A DNA stretch of 64,000 nt, taken from Isoetes taiwanensis. Its lineage: Eukaryota; Streptophyta; Lycopodiopsida; Isoetales; Isoetaceae. The stretch spans positions 1,129,002 through 1,193,001 of the forward strand of contig JAJEKV010000106.1 of NCBI GenBank assembly GCA_021234155.1, read 5' to 3'. The position numbers were made by a program, and so were the translations under genes. This document shows, in pieces, positions 63,537 to 64,000 of the stretch. The stretch's first letter is position 1. The number at the start of each line of letters is the position of its first letter. Below the pieces are notes generated by a model that was not told the origin of the DNA, did no database searches, and saw nothing but the letters and a program-made list of their open reading frames with translations.

Positions 63537-64000
63537 ATACAAATATATCAAAGCATCCAAAAGGGAGAATTGTATGGATATTTGATTAATGTTGTTATGT
63601 TGCTAGGAAAGAAATTTGGCCCCAATAACAGTATGCAACAGAGTTGTTTTAAACACCCATTTTTACTCATTAATTGTACAAATACATATGGTTTTCAAAA
63701 AATTCCCTTCATAGCTAAATTATTAAGGAGATCCTAAAGATCATTGTAGTAGAGATATTCGTTCCTAAAATATTTTAACTCTCCAATGGCATTTAAAAAT
63801 GCACAAATGCTCACAAATTTGGAAGAATGGGTATTTCCGTAAGATCAAAGTGTAAGAAAGACGTTAATCACTCTATTTGTGAGTTTACTCTCTTTATTTG
63901 TGAGGAACTGGTAGCATCACTATTTCTAGTATACACAACAATAGAGGAACAAAAAAGCAACCAGGACTACATTCTCTGCACATAGGAGGACTACATTCCC
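63537..64000. other. AT-rich intergenic DNA
   Basis: No gene, repeat or structured element recognised up to the end of the window. Confidence 0.5.

Overview
This is a repeat-rich nuclear segment of a land plant. The evidence is an intact six-exon gene for large-subunit ribosomal protein L7 (uL30) with a plant telo-box upstream, a decayed plant-type CLU/FRIENDLY gene, tRNA-derived SINEs, a chromodomain Ty3/Gypsy element, PIF/Harbinger-like sequence and a DUF4283 retroposon. The species cannot be named from the sequence. The L7 gene is the only clearly intact host gene; almost everything else is mobile or decayed.

Layout. (1) 1-1.5 kb: possible exons of an unrecognised minus-strand gene. (2) 1.8-14.7 kb: an unusual array of small degraded genes separated by 60-70 bp palindromes with arms like ATCACACGACGCGAA. 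It includes a strongly diverged histone H3 (tail at 3504, fold at 3990-4300), four tandem coiled-coil cassettes (5.6-8.8 kb) in the order TATA / short gene / hairpin, and a large decayed minus-strand gene with transposase-like motifs. (3) 14.9-20.8 kb: LTR debris, a SINE, a second decayed histone H3 (17.2-17.6 kb) again followed by palindromes of another family, an unknown multi-frame gene and a gag fragment. (4) 20.9-22.1 kb: L7. (5) 22.6-28.1 kb: inverted-repeat elements, minisatellites and a decayed LTR element. (6) 29.1-31.3 kb: CLU pseudogene with an internal duplication. (7) 34,328-47,920: a 13.6 kb DNA transposon with near-perfect 26 bp terminal inverted repeats and a 4 bp GAGC target duplication. 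It carries a Sola-like transposase and a cargo of zinc-finger, FCP1-like phosphatase, Ulp1-like protease and unknown proteins. (8) 51.7-52.5 kb: PIF/Harbinger transposase relic. (9) 52,557-60,070: full-length, defective chromovirus-type Ty3/Gypsy element (TSD ACCAG), itself interrupted by a non-autonomous LTR element. (10) 61,556-63,536: a retroposed DUF4283 open reading frame with poly(A) and a 10 bp target duplication.

Strongest candidates for undescribed biology: the gene/hairpin array with captured histone H3; the 13.6 kb transposon with its unusual cargo and TGTGGTG-rich repeats; and a repeated mini stem-loop in the nested LTR element (53.5-55.5 kb) whose stem sequences change while pairing is kept and the loop stays close to GTGGA.
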